Assembly (NCBI GenBank): GCA_015234465.1
Contig: JADGNA010000008.1
Location: 682,001 to 746,000 of the forward strand
Length of the DNA stretch: 64,000 nt
DNA from: Salinibacterium sp.
Lineage (GTDB): Bacteria; Actinomycetota; Actinomycetes; Actinomycetales; Microbacteriaceae
Direction of reading: 5' to 3'
The position numbers and the translations under genes were made by a program. Positions 33,330 to 40,980 of the stretch are shown piece after piece. The notes under the pieces were generated by a model that was not told the DNA's origin, made no database searches, and saw only the letters and a list, made by a program, of their open reading frames with translations. Numbering within the stretch: the first letter of the stretch is position 1; the number at the start of each line of letters is the position of its first letter.

Positions 33330-34754
33330 ATGCGTAGCAAGCCCGTATCCCGCAGCACGCGCGCCGAGCGCTTCCGCGACGCGCTCGACGACTTCGCGAC
33401 AGGATCGCCCGCTCGGTTCGCGATCCTCGTCTTCACGGCCCTCATCGGCATCCTCACCGCCGTGCTCATGCTGCCGTCGGCGCGCGCGGGCGACGAGACG
33501 ACAAGCTTCGTGGATGCCCTGTTCACGGCGGTCTCCACGATCTGCGTGACGGGGCTCTCGGTTGTCGACATGGGCACCCACTGGAGCCTGCTCGGCCACA
33601 TCGCGATCCTCATCGGCCTGCAGGTCGGCGGCATCGGCGTGCTCACGGTCGCGAGCATGATGGGACTCATCGTGTCGCGCCGCCTCGGGCTGCGCACCCG
33701 GCTCATGGCGGCGAGTGACAGCAACCCGTCCCGAATCCACCACGGCCCGGTCTCGGAATCACAGGCGGTGCGGCTCGGCGAGATGGGTGGCCTGCTGGCG
33801 ACCGTCGCGATCAGTGCGATCGCGATCGAACTGGTCGTCGCGATCTCCATCTACCCACGCCTGCTCGCCGCCGGATTCGACGGCTGGAGCTCCGTATGGC
33901 AGTCGTTCTACTACGCGGCATCCGCCTTCACCAACACTGGCTTCACGCCCAACCCGGACGGCCTCGCGCCCTTCACGGGCGACCCGTGGATGCTGTCGAT
34001 GCTCGCGCTCGCGGTGTTCCTCGGCAGCCTCGGCTTTCCCGTGATCTTCGCCCTGGCGCGCGGATGGCGAAACCCCAAGCGCTGGTCGGTGCACGTCAAG
34101 CTCACCCTGACGACGACGATCGGGCTCATCTTCCTGGGGGCGCTCGCGCTCACCCTCCTCGAGTGGAACAACCTCGCGACCCTCGGTGCGCAGGACCCAG
34201 GGCAGCGACCCCTCACGGGTACCTTCATCTCGATCATGTCTCGCTCCGGCGGCTTCTCGACGATCGACATCGGCGCGGCCAACGGCTCGACGCTGCTCGT
34301 GCTCGACATGCTCATGTTCGTCGGCGGCGGCTCCGCCTCGACCGCGGGCGGCATCAAGGTGACGACGCTCGCGGTGCTGTTCCTCGCCGCATTCGCTGAG
34401 GCCCGCGGCGACGAGGACATGCAGGCCTTTGAGCGCCGCATCCCCGTCGACGTGCTGCGCCTCGCCGTCAGCGTCACCCTGTGGGGTGCCACGATCGTGG
34501 CGGCGGCGACCATCTTCATCCTGCACCTCACCAAGGCCCCGCTCGACTTCGTGCTCTTCGATGTGATCTCGGCATTCGCGACATCCGGGCTCACGACGGG
34601 GCTCACCGAGACACTGCCCGACCCGGGAAAGTACGCGCTCGCAGCCACCATGTGGGCGGGCCGCGTTGGTACAGTGACGTTGGCCGCCGCACTGGCGGCC
34701 TCCCAGCGCCGGCAGTTGTTCCGGCGAGCGGAAGAGAGGCCCATCGTTGGTTGA
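33330..34754 (+). CDS. TrkH/KtrB family potassium channel subunit
   Basis: 474 residues. The four pore repeats can be picked out by their filter-like loops: TICVTGLSV near 75, AFTNTGFTP near 205, MSRSGGFSTID near 305 and FATSGLTTG near 420, with TAGGIKVTT after the third. It should form the membrane channel of a Ktr-type K+ uptake system. The ATG at 33330 has GAGGGA 7 nt upstream and was preferred to a GTG at 33315. Its stop overlaps the start of the regulatory subunit gene by 8 nt. Confidence 0.93.
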   Translation: MRSKPVSRSTRAERFRDALDDFATGSPARFAILVFTALIGILTAVLMLPSARAGDETTSFVDALFTAVSTICVTGLSVVDMGTHWSLLGHIAILIGLQVGGIGVLTVASMMGLIVSRRLGLRTRLMAASDSNPSRIHHGPVSESQAVRLGEMGGLLATVAISAIAIELVVAISIYPRLLAAGFDGWSSVWQSFYYAASAFTNTGFTPNPDGLAPFTGDPWMLSMLALAVFLGSLGFPVIFALARGWRNPKRWSVHVKLTLTTTIGLIFLGALALTLLEWNNLATLGAQDPGQRPLTGTFISIMSRSGGFSTIDIGAANGSTLLVLDMLMFVGGGSASTAGGIKVTTLAVLFLAAFAEARGDEDMQAFERRIPVDVLRLAVSVTLWGATIVAAATIFILHLTKAPLDFVLFDVISAFATSGLTTGLTETLPDPGKYALAATMWAGRVGTVTLAAALAASQRRQLFRRAEERPIVG

Positions 34755-35415
34755 CCGGATTCCCCACGACGCCCCCGTGCTCGTCATCGGCCTCGGCCGC
34801 TTCGGCGCCGCGACGGCCGGCCAGCTCGATCGCCTCGACCGCGAGGTGCTGGCGGTCGACACCGACCCTGCGCTCGTGCAGAAGTGGGCCGACCGCGTGA
34901 CCCACACGGTGCAGGCGGATGCGCGCAGCATCGACGCGCTGCGACAGATCGGTGCGCAGGACTTCGCCGTCGCGGTCGTCGCCACCGGGTCATCCGTCGA
35001 ATCGAGCGTGCTCATCACGGCCAACCTCGTCGACCTCAAGATCCCGCAGATCTGGGCGAAGGCCATCAGCCAGTCGCACGGCAAGATCCTCGCGCGCATC
35101 GGCGCCAACCACGTCATCTACCCCGAGGCGGAGGCCGGCGAGCGCACGGCCCACCTGGTGAGCGGGCGGATGCTCGACTTCATCGAGTTCGACGACGACT
35201 TTGCGATCGTCAAGATGTACCCGCCGAAGTCGATCCGTGGCATGACGCTCGCCGAGTCGCAGGTGCGCAAGAAGTTCGGTCTCACGGTCGTCGGCATCAA
35301 GTCGCCCGGCAAGGACTTCACCTATGCGACCGCGGATACCCACATCTCGAACCACGACCTCGTGATCGTGAGCGGCAACTCGGCCGACATCGAGCGCTTC
35401 GCCGCCCAGAGCTGA
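34747..35415 (+). CDS. TrkA/KtrA family potassium uptake regulatory subunit
   Basis: 222 residues. The N-terminal RCK/TrkA-N Rossmann fold has VLVIGLGRFGAATAGQLDRL and a conserved Asp after the second strand (EVLAVDTD), and the C-terminal TrkA-C domain begins near residue 140. It gates the TrkH-type channel in response to nucleotides. The only suitable start is TTG at 34747, with AGAGAGG upstream and an 8-nt overlap with trkH, so translation is coupled. Confidence 0.92.
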   Translation: MVDRIPHDAPVLVIGLGRFGAATAGQLDRLDREVLAVDTDPALVQKWADRVTHTVQADARSIDALRQIGAQDFAVAVVATGSSVESSVLITANLVDLKIPQIWAKAISQSHGKILARIGANHVIYPEAEAGERTAHLVSGRMLDFIEFDDDFAIVKMYPPKSIRGMTLAESQVRKKFGLTVVGIKSPGKDFTYATADTHISNHDLVIVSGNSADIERFAAQS

Positions 35416-35417
35416 GC

Positions 35418-36251
35418 CTAGGGCTGGGAGAGCTCGCGGGAGCGGGCAGCGGATGCCTCGACCGCGGCAGTGAGGACGGCCGGCAGGTCGGCCTCCTGCA
35501 GCACGGCGATCGCGCGCTCGGTCGTGCCGTTGGGGCTCGTCACATCGCGCCGCAACTGCTGGGGTGACTTGCCGGAGACGCGCAGCATCTCCAGGGCGCC
35601 GTGGAAGGTCTGCAGCACGAGCTTCTCCGCCTCCTCCGGCGTGAAACCCTGCGCCTCTGCACCCCGGATGAACGACTCGACCATGTAATAGACGTAGGCG
35701 GGGCCGCTGCCGGAGACACCCGTCACCGCCTCCATGCGGCTCTCGTCGACGACCAGTGCGGTGCCGACGGCCTCGAACATCCGCTCGACCAGGGCGAGCT
35801 GCTCATCGCTCGTGCGAGTGCCGCGACTGAGGGCAGTGACACCGAGCCCCACCGCCGTTGGCGTGTTCGGCATGGTGCGCACGACCGCGACGTGCCCGGG
35901 CAGCGCCGCCTCCATGACCGAGGTCGAGACGGCCGCCGCGAGGCTCACGACGATCGCGCCCTCGGCGAGCGCCGGCGCAACCTCGCGCAGGAGGTCAGCG
36001 ACCATGTGCGGCTTCACCCCGATGACGACCACGTCGGCACCCTCCACGGCGTCGAGGTTGGCGCGCGGGTTCGACTCCAGGGAGAGGGATGTCACGGGCT
36101 CAGGCCATCCGCGTGCCGCGGCGCTCGCATCCGTGCGGTTCGTCACGCGGATGCTCGCGCTCTCGAAGCCGCTCGAGAGCAGGCCCTGCAGGATCGAAGA
36201 CCCCATCGAGCCGGCGCCGAGGAAAGTGATGGTGGGCCGCAAAGTCGTCAT
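35418..36251 (-). CDS. proC: Pyrroline-5-carboxylate reductase
   Basis: 277 residues. TFLGAGSMGSSILQGLLSSGF binds NAD(P)H, VVIGVKPHMVADLL and VVRTMPNTPTAVGLGVTALS follow, and the C-terminal signature AVTGVSGSGPAYVYYMVESF is complete, as is DVTSPNGTTERAI. It makes the last step of proline synthesis. It ends 2 nt from the convergent trkA gene and is divergent from the 36275 gene through a shared palindromic -10 region. Confidence 0.96.
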   Translation of the reverse strand: MTTLRPTITFLGAGSMGSSILQGLLSSGFESASIRVTNRTDASAAARGWPEPVTSLSLESNPRANLDAVEGADVVVIGVKPHMVADLLREVAPALAEGAIVVSLAAAVSTSVMEAALPGHVAVVRTMPNTPTAVGLGVTALSRGTRTSDEQLALVERMFEAVGTALVVDESRMEAVTGVSGSGPAYVYYMVESFIRGAEAQGFTPEEAEKLVLQTFHGALEMLRVSGKSPQQLRRDVTSPNGTTERAIAVLQEADLPAVLTAAVEASAARSRELSQP

Positions 36252-36257
36252 TGCAGC

Positions 36258-36267
36258 ATCCTAGGAT
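36258..36267. promoter_or_regulatory. Shared palindromic -10 region of proC and the 36275 gene
   Basis: ATCCTAGGAT is its own reverse complement, so TAGGAT can be read on both strands. On the minus strand it ends 6 nt before the proC ATG; on the plus strand it ends 7 nt before the ATG at 36275. Both transcripts would be leaderless, and the two promoters cannot be occupied together. Confidence 0.75.
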
Positions 36268-36274
36268 TAGGCGC

Positions 36275-36607
36275 ATGAGTGAGAACGGCGGCGACAGGGC
36301 AAGCAGTGCGAGCAAGGCTGAAAGCGACGCGATCCGCGATGCGATCAACGCGCATCCCAGGGTGCAGTCGCTCGTCGATCTCCGGGTGGTGCGCCTTGAC
36401 TCCGACGAGCTCCTGGTCGGTGCGGCAATCGCATTCCCCGCGCAGGACCGCCTGGCGGAGGTCGCCGAGACGATCGAGGAGCTGAAGGCAGCGATCCGCG
36501 AGGTCGCCCCCACCGCGAGCGGCATCTATCTTGAGCCCGACGTCTACCGCCGGCCCGACGAGACCAACCCGCCGACCGACGTCTACTTCATCCGGGGCGT
36601 CGACTGA
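36275..36607 (+). CDS. Stand-alone domain resembling the cytoplasmic domain of cation diffusion facilitators
   Basis: 110 residues, no membrane segment. IRDAINAHPRVQSLVDLRVVRLDSDELLVGAAIAF and VAETIEELKAAIREVAPTASGIYLEPDVYR have the rhythm of the ZT_dimer (CDF C-terminal) ferredoxin-like fold: a helix, a strand with V..L..L, a strand, then a helix beginning A..IE. The CDF membrane part is absent. It may be a free metal-sensing or dimerisation module, but this rests on pattern resemblance. The next gene begins at or just after its stop. Confidence 0.6.
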   Translation: MSENGGDRASSASKAESDAIRDAINAHPRVQSLVDLRVVRLDSDELLVGAAIAFPAQDRLAEVAETIEELKAAIREVAPTASGIYLEPDVYRRPDETNPPTDVYFIRGVD

Positions 36608-36621
36608 GCCGCACCGCGCTC

Positions 36622-37296
36622 GTGCTGCGGCACGAGCCCCGCATCCACCTCGGCAACCTCGAACCCGTGCTCGTGGAGCACGGCTACACCGTGCGCAACA
36701 TCGAGGTGCCCGAAGCTGACCTCGCGGCCGAGACATCCGCGATTCTCGAAGCCGAGCTGCTCGTCGTGCTCGGCGGGGAGATGGGCGTCTACGAGAAGGA
36801 GGCCTACCCCTTCATCGCGCAGGAACTCTCGGTGCTGCAGCAGCGACTGGATGCCGCGGCCCCCGTCTTCGGCGTGTGCCTCGGTGCCCAGCTCATGGCC
36901 GAGGCCCTCGGCTCACCCGCCTTCAAGGGGCCGAAGCGCGACATCGGTTACCGGGACATCCGCGTCACCGAGGCGGGGCAGGATTCGCCCGTGCGCCACG
37001 TCGCCGGCGTGCCGATGCTCGAGTGGCACGGCGACCACTTCGAGCTCCCGGCGGGGGCGGAACGGCTCGCGACCTCCGACGCCTACGCCAACGAGGCGTG
37101 GCGCCTCGGCGACCGCGCGCTCGCGGTGCAGTTCCACCCCGAAGTCACGGCCGAGATGAACGAGGCGTGGATCCGGCACAACGAGGCCGGGCTGCGCGGG
37201 GCCGACGAGCTGCGCGAGCAGGCGGCGCGCCACAACGCGGCCATGCAGGATGCCTCGCGCGCGATGTTCGGGGAGTGGCTGGGCGCGCTGTCCTAG
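36622..37296 (+). CDS. Class I glutamine amidotransferase-like protein
   Basis: 224 residues or slightly more. The nucleophile elbow is PVFGVCLGAQLMAEALG and the His-Glu pair is AVQFHPEVTAEM, so the triad is present. Proteins of this type are often annotated as GMP-synthase-like or gamma-glutamyl hydrolase-like; the substrate is unclear. The first ordinary start is GTG at 36622, but it would cut into the first beta-strand (TALVLRHEP). A CTG at 36604 gives the full strand and overlaps the previous stop as CTGA, so the true start may be there. Confidence 0.82.
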   Translation: MLRHEPRIHLGNLEPVLVEHGYTVRNIEVPEADLAAETSAILEAELLVVLGGEMGVYEKEAYPFIAQELSVLQQRLDAAAPVFGVCLGAQLMAEALGSPAFKGPKRDIGYRDIRVTEAGQDSPVRHVAGVPMLEWHGDHFELPAGAERLATSDAYANEAWRLGDRALAVQFHPEVTAEMNEAWIRHNEAGLRGADELREQAARHNAAMQDASRAMFGEWLGALS

Positions 37297-37745
37297 CGCA
37301 GGCGCTCGAAGAACTCGCGGAGCTGGGCCGCGCAGGCATCCGCCTCGACCCCGGCGTGCACCTCGGCGCGGTGCGGCAGACGGCGGTCGCGCAGCAGGTC
37401 GTAGACGCTTCCGGATGCACCGGCCTTGTCGTCCCACGCCCCGAAGACGACCACAGGCACCCGCGCCGCGAGGATCGCTCCCGCGCACATGGGGCACGGC
37501 TCCAGGGTCACGATGAGCGTCGTGCCCTCGAGGTGCCAGTCGCCGGTGGCATCCGCAGCCTGTCGCAGCGCGAGCATCTCGGCGTGGGCTGTGGGGTCGT
37601 GGCGTAGTTCGCGCTCGTTGCGCCCACGGCCGAGCACGGTGCCGTCGGCGGCGAGCACGACGGCGGAGACGGGCACATCGCCATGCTCTGTCGCGAGGGC
37701 GGCGTCACGAATGAGCGCGCGCATCCACTCCGTATACGTCGTCAA
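37293..37745 (-). CDS. tadA: tRNA-specific adenosine deaminase (TadA-like)
   Basis: 150 residues. The zinc site is HAEM (His, Glu) and PCPMCAGAI (two Cys), and the surrounding [16 protein letters not shown] and GRGRNERE are typical of TadA. It should convert A34 to inosine in tRNA-Arg(ACG), whose gene lies at 44415. The TTG at 37745 gives [15 protein letters not shown] and has GAGAGGGG upstream; an ATG at 37724 is the alternative. It is divergent from upp with 30 nt between the starts. A guanine or cytosine deaminase is the main other reading. Confidence 0.85.
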   Translation of the reverse strand: MTTYTEWMRALIRDAALATEHGDVPVSAVVLAADGTVLGRGRNERELRHDPTAHAEMLALRQAADATGDWHLEGTTLIVTLEPCPMCAGAILAARVPVVVFGAWDDKAGASGSVYDLLRDRRLPHRAEVHAGVEADACAAQLREFFERLR

Positions 37746-37762
37746 CGACAACCCCTCTCGAC

Positions 37763-37768
37763 TAGGTT
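37763..37768 (+). promoter_or_regulatory. Leaderless -10 box of upp
   Basis: TAGGTT lies 7 nt before the ATG at 37776. Confidence 0.5.
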
Positions 37769-37775
37769 TGAGCGT

Positions 37776-38408
37776 ATGCGAGTTCACGTTGCCGACCACC
37801 CGCTCATCACGCACAAGCTCACCGTGTTGCGCGACGAGAACACCGCATCCCCCACCTTCCGGGCCCTCACCGAGGAGCTCGTCACGCTGCTCGCCTACGA
37901 GGCGACCCGCAACGTGCGCACGGTGCCCATGACGATCCAGACCCCCGTCGCCGAGACGACGGGTGTGGCGATCGCCGACCCGCGCCCGCTCGTGGTGCCG
38001 ATCCTGCGGGCGGGCCTCGGCATGCTCGAGGGCATGACCAAGCTGGTGCCGACGGCGGAGGTCGGCTTCCTCGGCATGGTGCGCAACGAGGAGACCCTCG
38101 AGCCCACGACCTACGCCGAGCGGCTGCCCGAGGACCTCTCGAACCGCCAGTGCTTCGTGCTCGACCCCATGCTCGCGACGGGCGGGTCGCTGCTCGCGGC
38201 GGTCAACTACCTCTTCGAGCGTGGGGCGCAGGATGTCACGGCAATCTGCCTCCTCGGAACCCCCGAGGGCCTCGAGGCGATCGACCAGGGCACCGACGGC
38301 CGCGACCTCACGATCGTGCTGGGTGCGCTCGACGAGCGACTCGATGAGCACGGATACATCGTGCCCGGCCTGGGTGACGCGGGCGACCGCCTCTACGGCA
38401 CGGTCTGA
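37776..38408 (+). CDS. upp: Uracil phosphoribosyltransferase
   Basis: 210 residues. [14 protein letters not shown] and the PRPP-binding loop [16 protein letters not shown] are diagnostic, as are [12 protein letters not shown] and [10 protein letters not shown] at the end. It salvages uracil to UMP in the cytoplasm. It is a single gene, and the tadA-upp divergent pair is common in actinobacteria. No Upp/PyrR-type attenuator is visible, which agrees with a leaderless mRNA. Confidence 0.96.
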   Translation: MRVHVADHPLITHKLTVLRDENTASPTFRALTEELVTLLAYEATRNVRTVPMTIQTPVAETTGVAIADPRPLVVPILRAGLGMLEGMTKLVPTAEVGFLGMVRNEETLEPTTYAERLPEDLSNRQCFVLDPMLATGGSLLAAVNYLFERGAQDVTAICLLGTPEGLEAIDQGTDGRDLTIVLGALDERLDEHGYIVPGLGDAGDRLYGTV

Positions 38409-38416
38409 TCCCCCGT

Positions 38417-38446
38417 TTGCAAAAACTGCCCCACCGGGCGGATACT
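38417..38446 (+). promoter_or_regulatory. Promoter of the Cys-rich small ORF
   Basis: TTGCAA and GATACT are separated by 18 nt, and GATACT ends 7 nt before the ATG at 38454. This is a complete -35/-10 pair placed for a leaderless transcript. Confidence 0.6.
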
Positions 38447-38453
38447 TGACCGC

Positions 38454-38552
38454 ATGACTACATTCGCGCGCACTTCGACCTCCTGCGAGGCTTCGAGGAA
38501 CGCCGGCATGATGATGCCGGCACGCGCCATGTGTTGTCGAATGTGCGCCTAG
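38454..38552 (+). CDS. Cys-rich small ORF, possible leader peptide
   Basis: 32 residues: MTTFARTSTSCEASRNAG, then MMMPARAMCCRMCA. The Cys-Cys-x-x-Cys end is striking in such a short frame. A well-placed promoter and leaderless start support it, and a GCCGGCAT/ATGCCGGC hairpin (38502-38521) lies inside the frame. Cys-rich small ORFs in actinobacteria can act as cysteine-sensing attenuators for the gene behind them; here the next gene (38747) encodes a winged-helix regulator 194 nt downstream. No experimental support; the frame is too short for codon statistics to be decisive. Confidence 0.5.
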   Translation: MTTFARTSTSCEASRNAGMMMPARAMCCRMCA

Positions 38553-38746
38553 ACGGCCCCGGCTCCTCAACAGAACCGAACGCCGAGTCCCGCACCCTTC
38601 GCGCCATATCGCGGAAGTGCACGACGGACTCCGGGTGGCTCCCCTTCATGACGGGGCGTCCACTCCCAGCGCACACCTGAAGTAACACCGAAGGATCGCA
38701 CCCTCATCATTAGAGGCCCTTCACCCCTTACGAAGGAATTCGACCG
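38553..38746 (+). promoter_or_regulatory. Leader region between the small ORF and the winged-helix gene
   Basis: The 194-nt segment has no further gene. It can fold GGACTCCGGG...GTCC around an inner CCCC/GGGG stem at about 38620-38660, and ends with AAGGA about 16 nt before the next ATG. It could be an attenuator linked to the small ORF; it is not a known riboswitch that I recognise. Confidence 0.35.
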
Positions 38747-39487
38747 ATGTCACTTGCACTCAAGTTCTCCGACGCCGCTGCAACCTCCGCGACGGCGAGC
38801 CCCGCTGCATCCGCCGCTGCCGTCCCTGCGGCGCCCGCCACTCCCGAGTCGGCGCAGCGCCGCCGCCTGCGCGCCGTGCCGGAGGGCACCGAGGCGCGCG
38901 GCTTCGTGCTCTACGTGGGCGTCGACGAACTCAAGGCGGCCGCGGCAGGCACCGACCTCGGCGCGATCGTCGAGGCGCTCAAGACCCTGACGCAGCAGCT
39001 CGTGCCGACCGCCGAGACCCACGCGGCCGTCGCCCTCGCCCCGCAGGGCGTCGGCGGCCGCGACGTCGACGTCGTGCGGCTCGCCCTCCAGGACCCGGCC
39101 GCGCTCGCCAAGCACCGCCAGCAGGACGAAGCCCCCATCGAGCCCGAGTCACGCGGCGGCGTCATCATCGACCTCTCCCGCAAGCGCGTCGTGCTCGAGG
39201 GCGAGGTCGCGCCGCTGACCTACAAGGAGTTCGAGCTACTGCAGTACCTCGTGCTGCGCGAGGGCCGCACGATCGACCGCGCCGAGCTCATCGCCGGGCT
39301 CTGGGGGGTCGACGACGAGGAGGCACCCAACGTGCGCACGATCGACGTGCACGTGCGGCGCCTGCGCTCCAAGCTGGGCGGCTACGAGGAGATCGTGCGC
39401 ACGGTGCGCGGTGCCGGCTACCGCTTCGACCGCCACGCGGATGTCTCGGTGCAGCACACGAGCACGCCCTCGCCCGACCGTTTCTAG
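38747..39487 (+). CDS. Winged-helix regulator, OmpR/PhoB type without a receiver domain
   Basis: 246 residues. Residues 140-230 form an OmpR/PhoB C-terminal effector domain: PLTYKEFELLQYLVLREGRTIDRAELIAGLWG and NVRTIDVHVRRLRSKLGGYEEIVRTVRGAGYRF. The N-terminal 130 residues are not a receiver: there is no acidic pocket or phospho-Asp. They start with an Ala/Pro-rich stretch and then a small alpha/beta region (FVLYVGVDELKAAAAGTDLGAIVEAL). So the signal is unlikely to be a histidine kinase. A long upstream region with a Cys-rich small ORF suggests control at the RNA level. Confidence 0.85.
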   Translation: MSLALKFSDAAATSATASPAASAAAVPAAPATPESAQRRRLRAVPEGTEARGFVLYVGVDELKAAAAGTDLGAIVEALKTLTQQLVPTAETHAAVALAPQGVGGRDVDVVRLALQDPAALAKHRQQDEAPIEPESRGGVIIDLSRKRVVLEGEVAPLTYKEFELLQYLVLREGRTIDRAELIAGLWGVDDEEAPNVRTIDVHVRRLRSKLGGYEEIVRTVRGAGYRFDRHADVSVQHTSTPSPDRF

Positions 39488-39534
39488 CCTTTCCAGAAAA
39501 ATAACGGATTGATAACTAGCGGGCGTTACCCTTC

Positions 39535-39543
39535 TGTTATACA
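39535..39543 (+). promoter_or_regulatory. Extended -10 promoter upstream of the candidate small RNA
   Basis: TGTTATACA fits an extended -10 (TG, one base, then TATACA). A TTGATA sits 23 nt upstream, too far for a standard -35. Start of transcription would be near 39550. Confidence 0.5.
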
Positions 39544-39549
39544 GTCTTG

Positions 39550-39652
39550 GTTAGCGGAAGTTGTTTGCTGTGGCAGCTCCCGCGGAATGTGATTGCAGGA
39601 CACTCTTGGTGCAAGGGAGAGGGCCCGTCGTTAGCCTCTACGACGGGCCCTC
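39550..39652 (+). ncRNA. Candidate small RNA or attenuated leader before marR
   Basis: Between the winged-helix gene and marR there is a promoter-like element and, about 70 nt later, a 13-bp terminator-type hairpin, with no frame between. A transcript of about 100 nt would contain a GCTG/CAGC loop and a TTGCA/TGCAA stem-loop before the terminator. It could be an independent RNA or a leader that must be read through to reach marR. I do not recognise it as a known family. Confidence 0.4.
39619..39652 (+). terminator. Hairpin terminator upstream of marR
   Basis: GAGGGCCCGTCGT (39619-39631) pairs perfectly with ACGACGGGCCCTC (39640-39652) around an 8-nt loop. AATCACTT follows, so the U-tract is poor. 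Confidence 0.7.
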
Positions 39653-39690
39653 AATCACTTAACCTGTAGGCACCACGAGAAGGGGCGATC

Positions 39691-40134
39691 ATGGCGTCGA
39701 AGACGACCGCGGTGTCGGCATGGGAGGCGCTCTTTCGCGCCCAGGTCACCGTCATGCGACAGCTCGGACGCGAGTTTCCGACAGACGAGATCTCGCTCAC
39801 CGAGTACGACGTGCTCTTCAACCTGTCGCGACAGCCCACGCGAGCCCTGCGCATCCGTGACCTCGTCGCAGACCTGCTCATCACCCAGCCGAGCGTCAGC
39901 CGGCTCGTCGACCGCCTCGCCGGCCGGGGACTCATCGAGAAGCGCCCGGACCCGAAGGATGCGCGCGGGGTCATCGTCTCGCTCACCGACGCGGGGTTCG
40001 AGCTGTTCCGTCGCGTCGCCGTCGCCCACATGGAGTCGATCAGCACGCACGTCGGCGCCGCGCTCGACGATGAGGAACTGCAGCAGTTGGAAGCGCTGTG
40101 CGAGAAGCTACGAAGCGGAGTCAAGCAGAAATAG
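39691..40134 (+). CDS. MarR family transcriptional regulator
   Basis: 147 residues. The winged helix is LRIRDLVADLLITQPSVSRLVDRLAGRGLIEKRPDPKDARGVIVSLTDAG with the typical DxR wing, flanked by dimer helices. The ATG has AAGGGGC upstream. MarR proteins usually repress a neighbouring gene in response to an aromatic or oxidant; no obvious target is adjacent, and the next gene is a convergent HxlR-type regulator. Confidence 0.9.
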   Translation: MASKTTAVSAWEALFRAQVTVMRQLGREFPTDEISLTEYDVLFNLSRQPTRALRIRDLVADLLITQPSVSRLVDRLAGRGLIEKRPDPKDARGVIVSLTDAGFELFRRVAVAHMESISTHVGAALDDEELQQLEALCEKLRSGVKQK

Positions 40135-40142
40135 TCGGGTCG

Positions 40143-40820
40143 TCACTGCGCGGGCGCGAGCGCGAATACCGAAGTGCCGATCCAGCGCGGAACATGCTGT
40201 CGCGCCACTCCCGCGGCAAGCAGTTCGCCGGACGCGAGGGCGGCATCCCAGGAGACCTCGCCCCGCCACACGCGAACGAGGGTGCGGAGGCTCCCGGAGA
40301 GCGAGGCCGTGACCTCGTAGCCGGGATCGAAGTCGCAGGTCTCGAAGCGATCGCCCGACGCGACGATCCACCAGTGGGTGGAAACCCCCGCAGGATCGAC
40401 GAGATGCATCTCGAGGGTCGTGCGCTGGCGCGGCCATTCGGCGAGCGGCATCGTGCGCTGCATGTCCCACAGCAGGAGGTGCGCGTCGAGATCCTGGTCG
40501 CCCAACTCGCCGATCCACCGCATGCCCCAGGCGCTGAGCGACTCAACCAGGGGCCGTAGCTCCTCGCCCGCGCGGGTCAGCGTGTAGAAGGTGCGCCCCG
40601 CCGTGACATCCCGTCGCACGACGCCCACGCGCTCGAGACTGCGCAGTCGCTTCGAGAGCAGGGCGGGCGACATCCTTGGCACGCCGCGGCGCAGGTCGTT
40701 GTAGTGCCGGCTTCCGAGGAGCATCTCGCGCACGATCAGGATCGTCCAACGCTCATCGAGCACCTCCATGGCCTTGGCCACGGGGCAGAACTGGCCGTAT
40801 GACGTCATGACGTCTCCCAT
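40143..40820 (-). CDS. HxlR family regulator with C-terminal SCP2-like domain
   Basis: 225 residues. The N-terminal HxlR winged helix has FCPVAKAMEVLDERWTILIVREMLLGSRHYNDLRRGVPRMSPALLSKRLRSLERVGVV. It contains one Cys (Cys12), a common site for redox or aldehyde sensing in the family. The C-terminal half (about 115-225) looks like the SCP2/sterol-carrier fold found in many actinobacterial HxlR proteins. It is divergent from the methyltransferase gene, its most likely target. Confidence 0.85.
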   Translation of the reverse strand: MGDVMTSYGQFCPVAKAMEVLDERWTILIVREMLLGSRHYNDLRRGVPRMSPALLSKRLRSLERVGVVRRDVTAGRTFYTLTRAGEELRPLVESLSAWGMRWIGELGDQDLDAHLLLWDMQRTMPLAEWPRQRTTLEMHLVDPAGVSTHWWIVASGDRFETCDFDPGYEVTASLSGSLRTLVRVWRGEVSWDAALASGELLAAGVARQHVPRWIGTSVFALAPAQ

Positions 40821-40980
40821 CCACGACAGGTCTACGCCCTCCCGGCACCAAAGGCCAGTACAGATGTTGAAGCTGCGACGCTACAGAGCCCGCACTGGAG
40901 TGCCCTTCAACGCCAGAGGATCGTAGGCCCCATCAAACGGCGACCCACCGACGGGTCGTCACCCCGGATGGAGAATGACC

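Noticed and set aside
38458-38688. 76-residue minus-strand frame in the leader region before the winged-helix gene
   Set aside because: No recognisable start context or family. The plus-strand small ORF has a better promoter and start.
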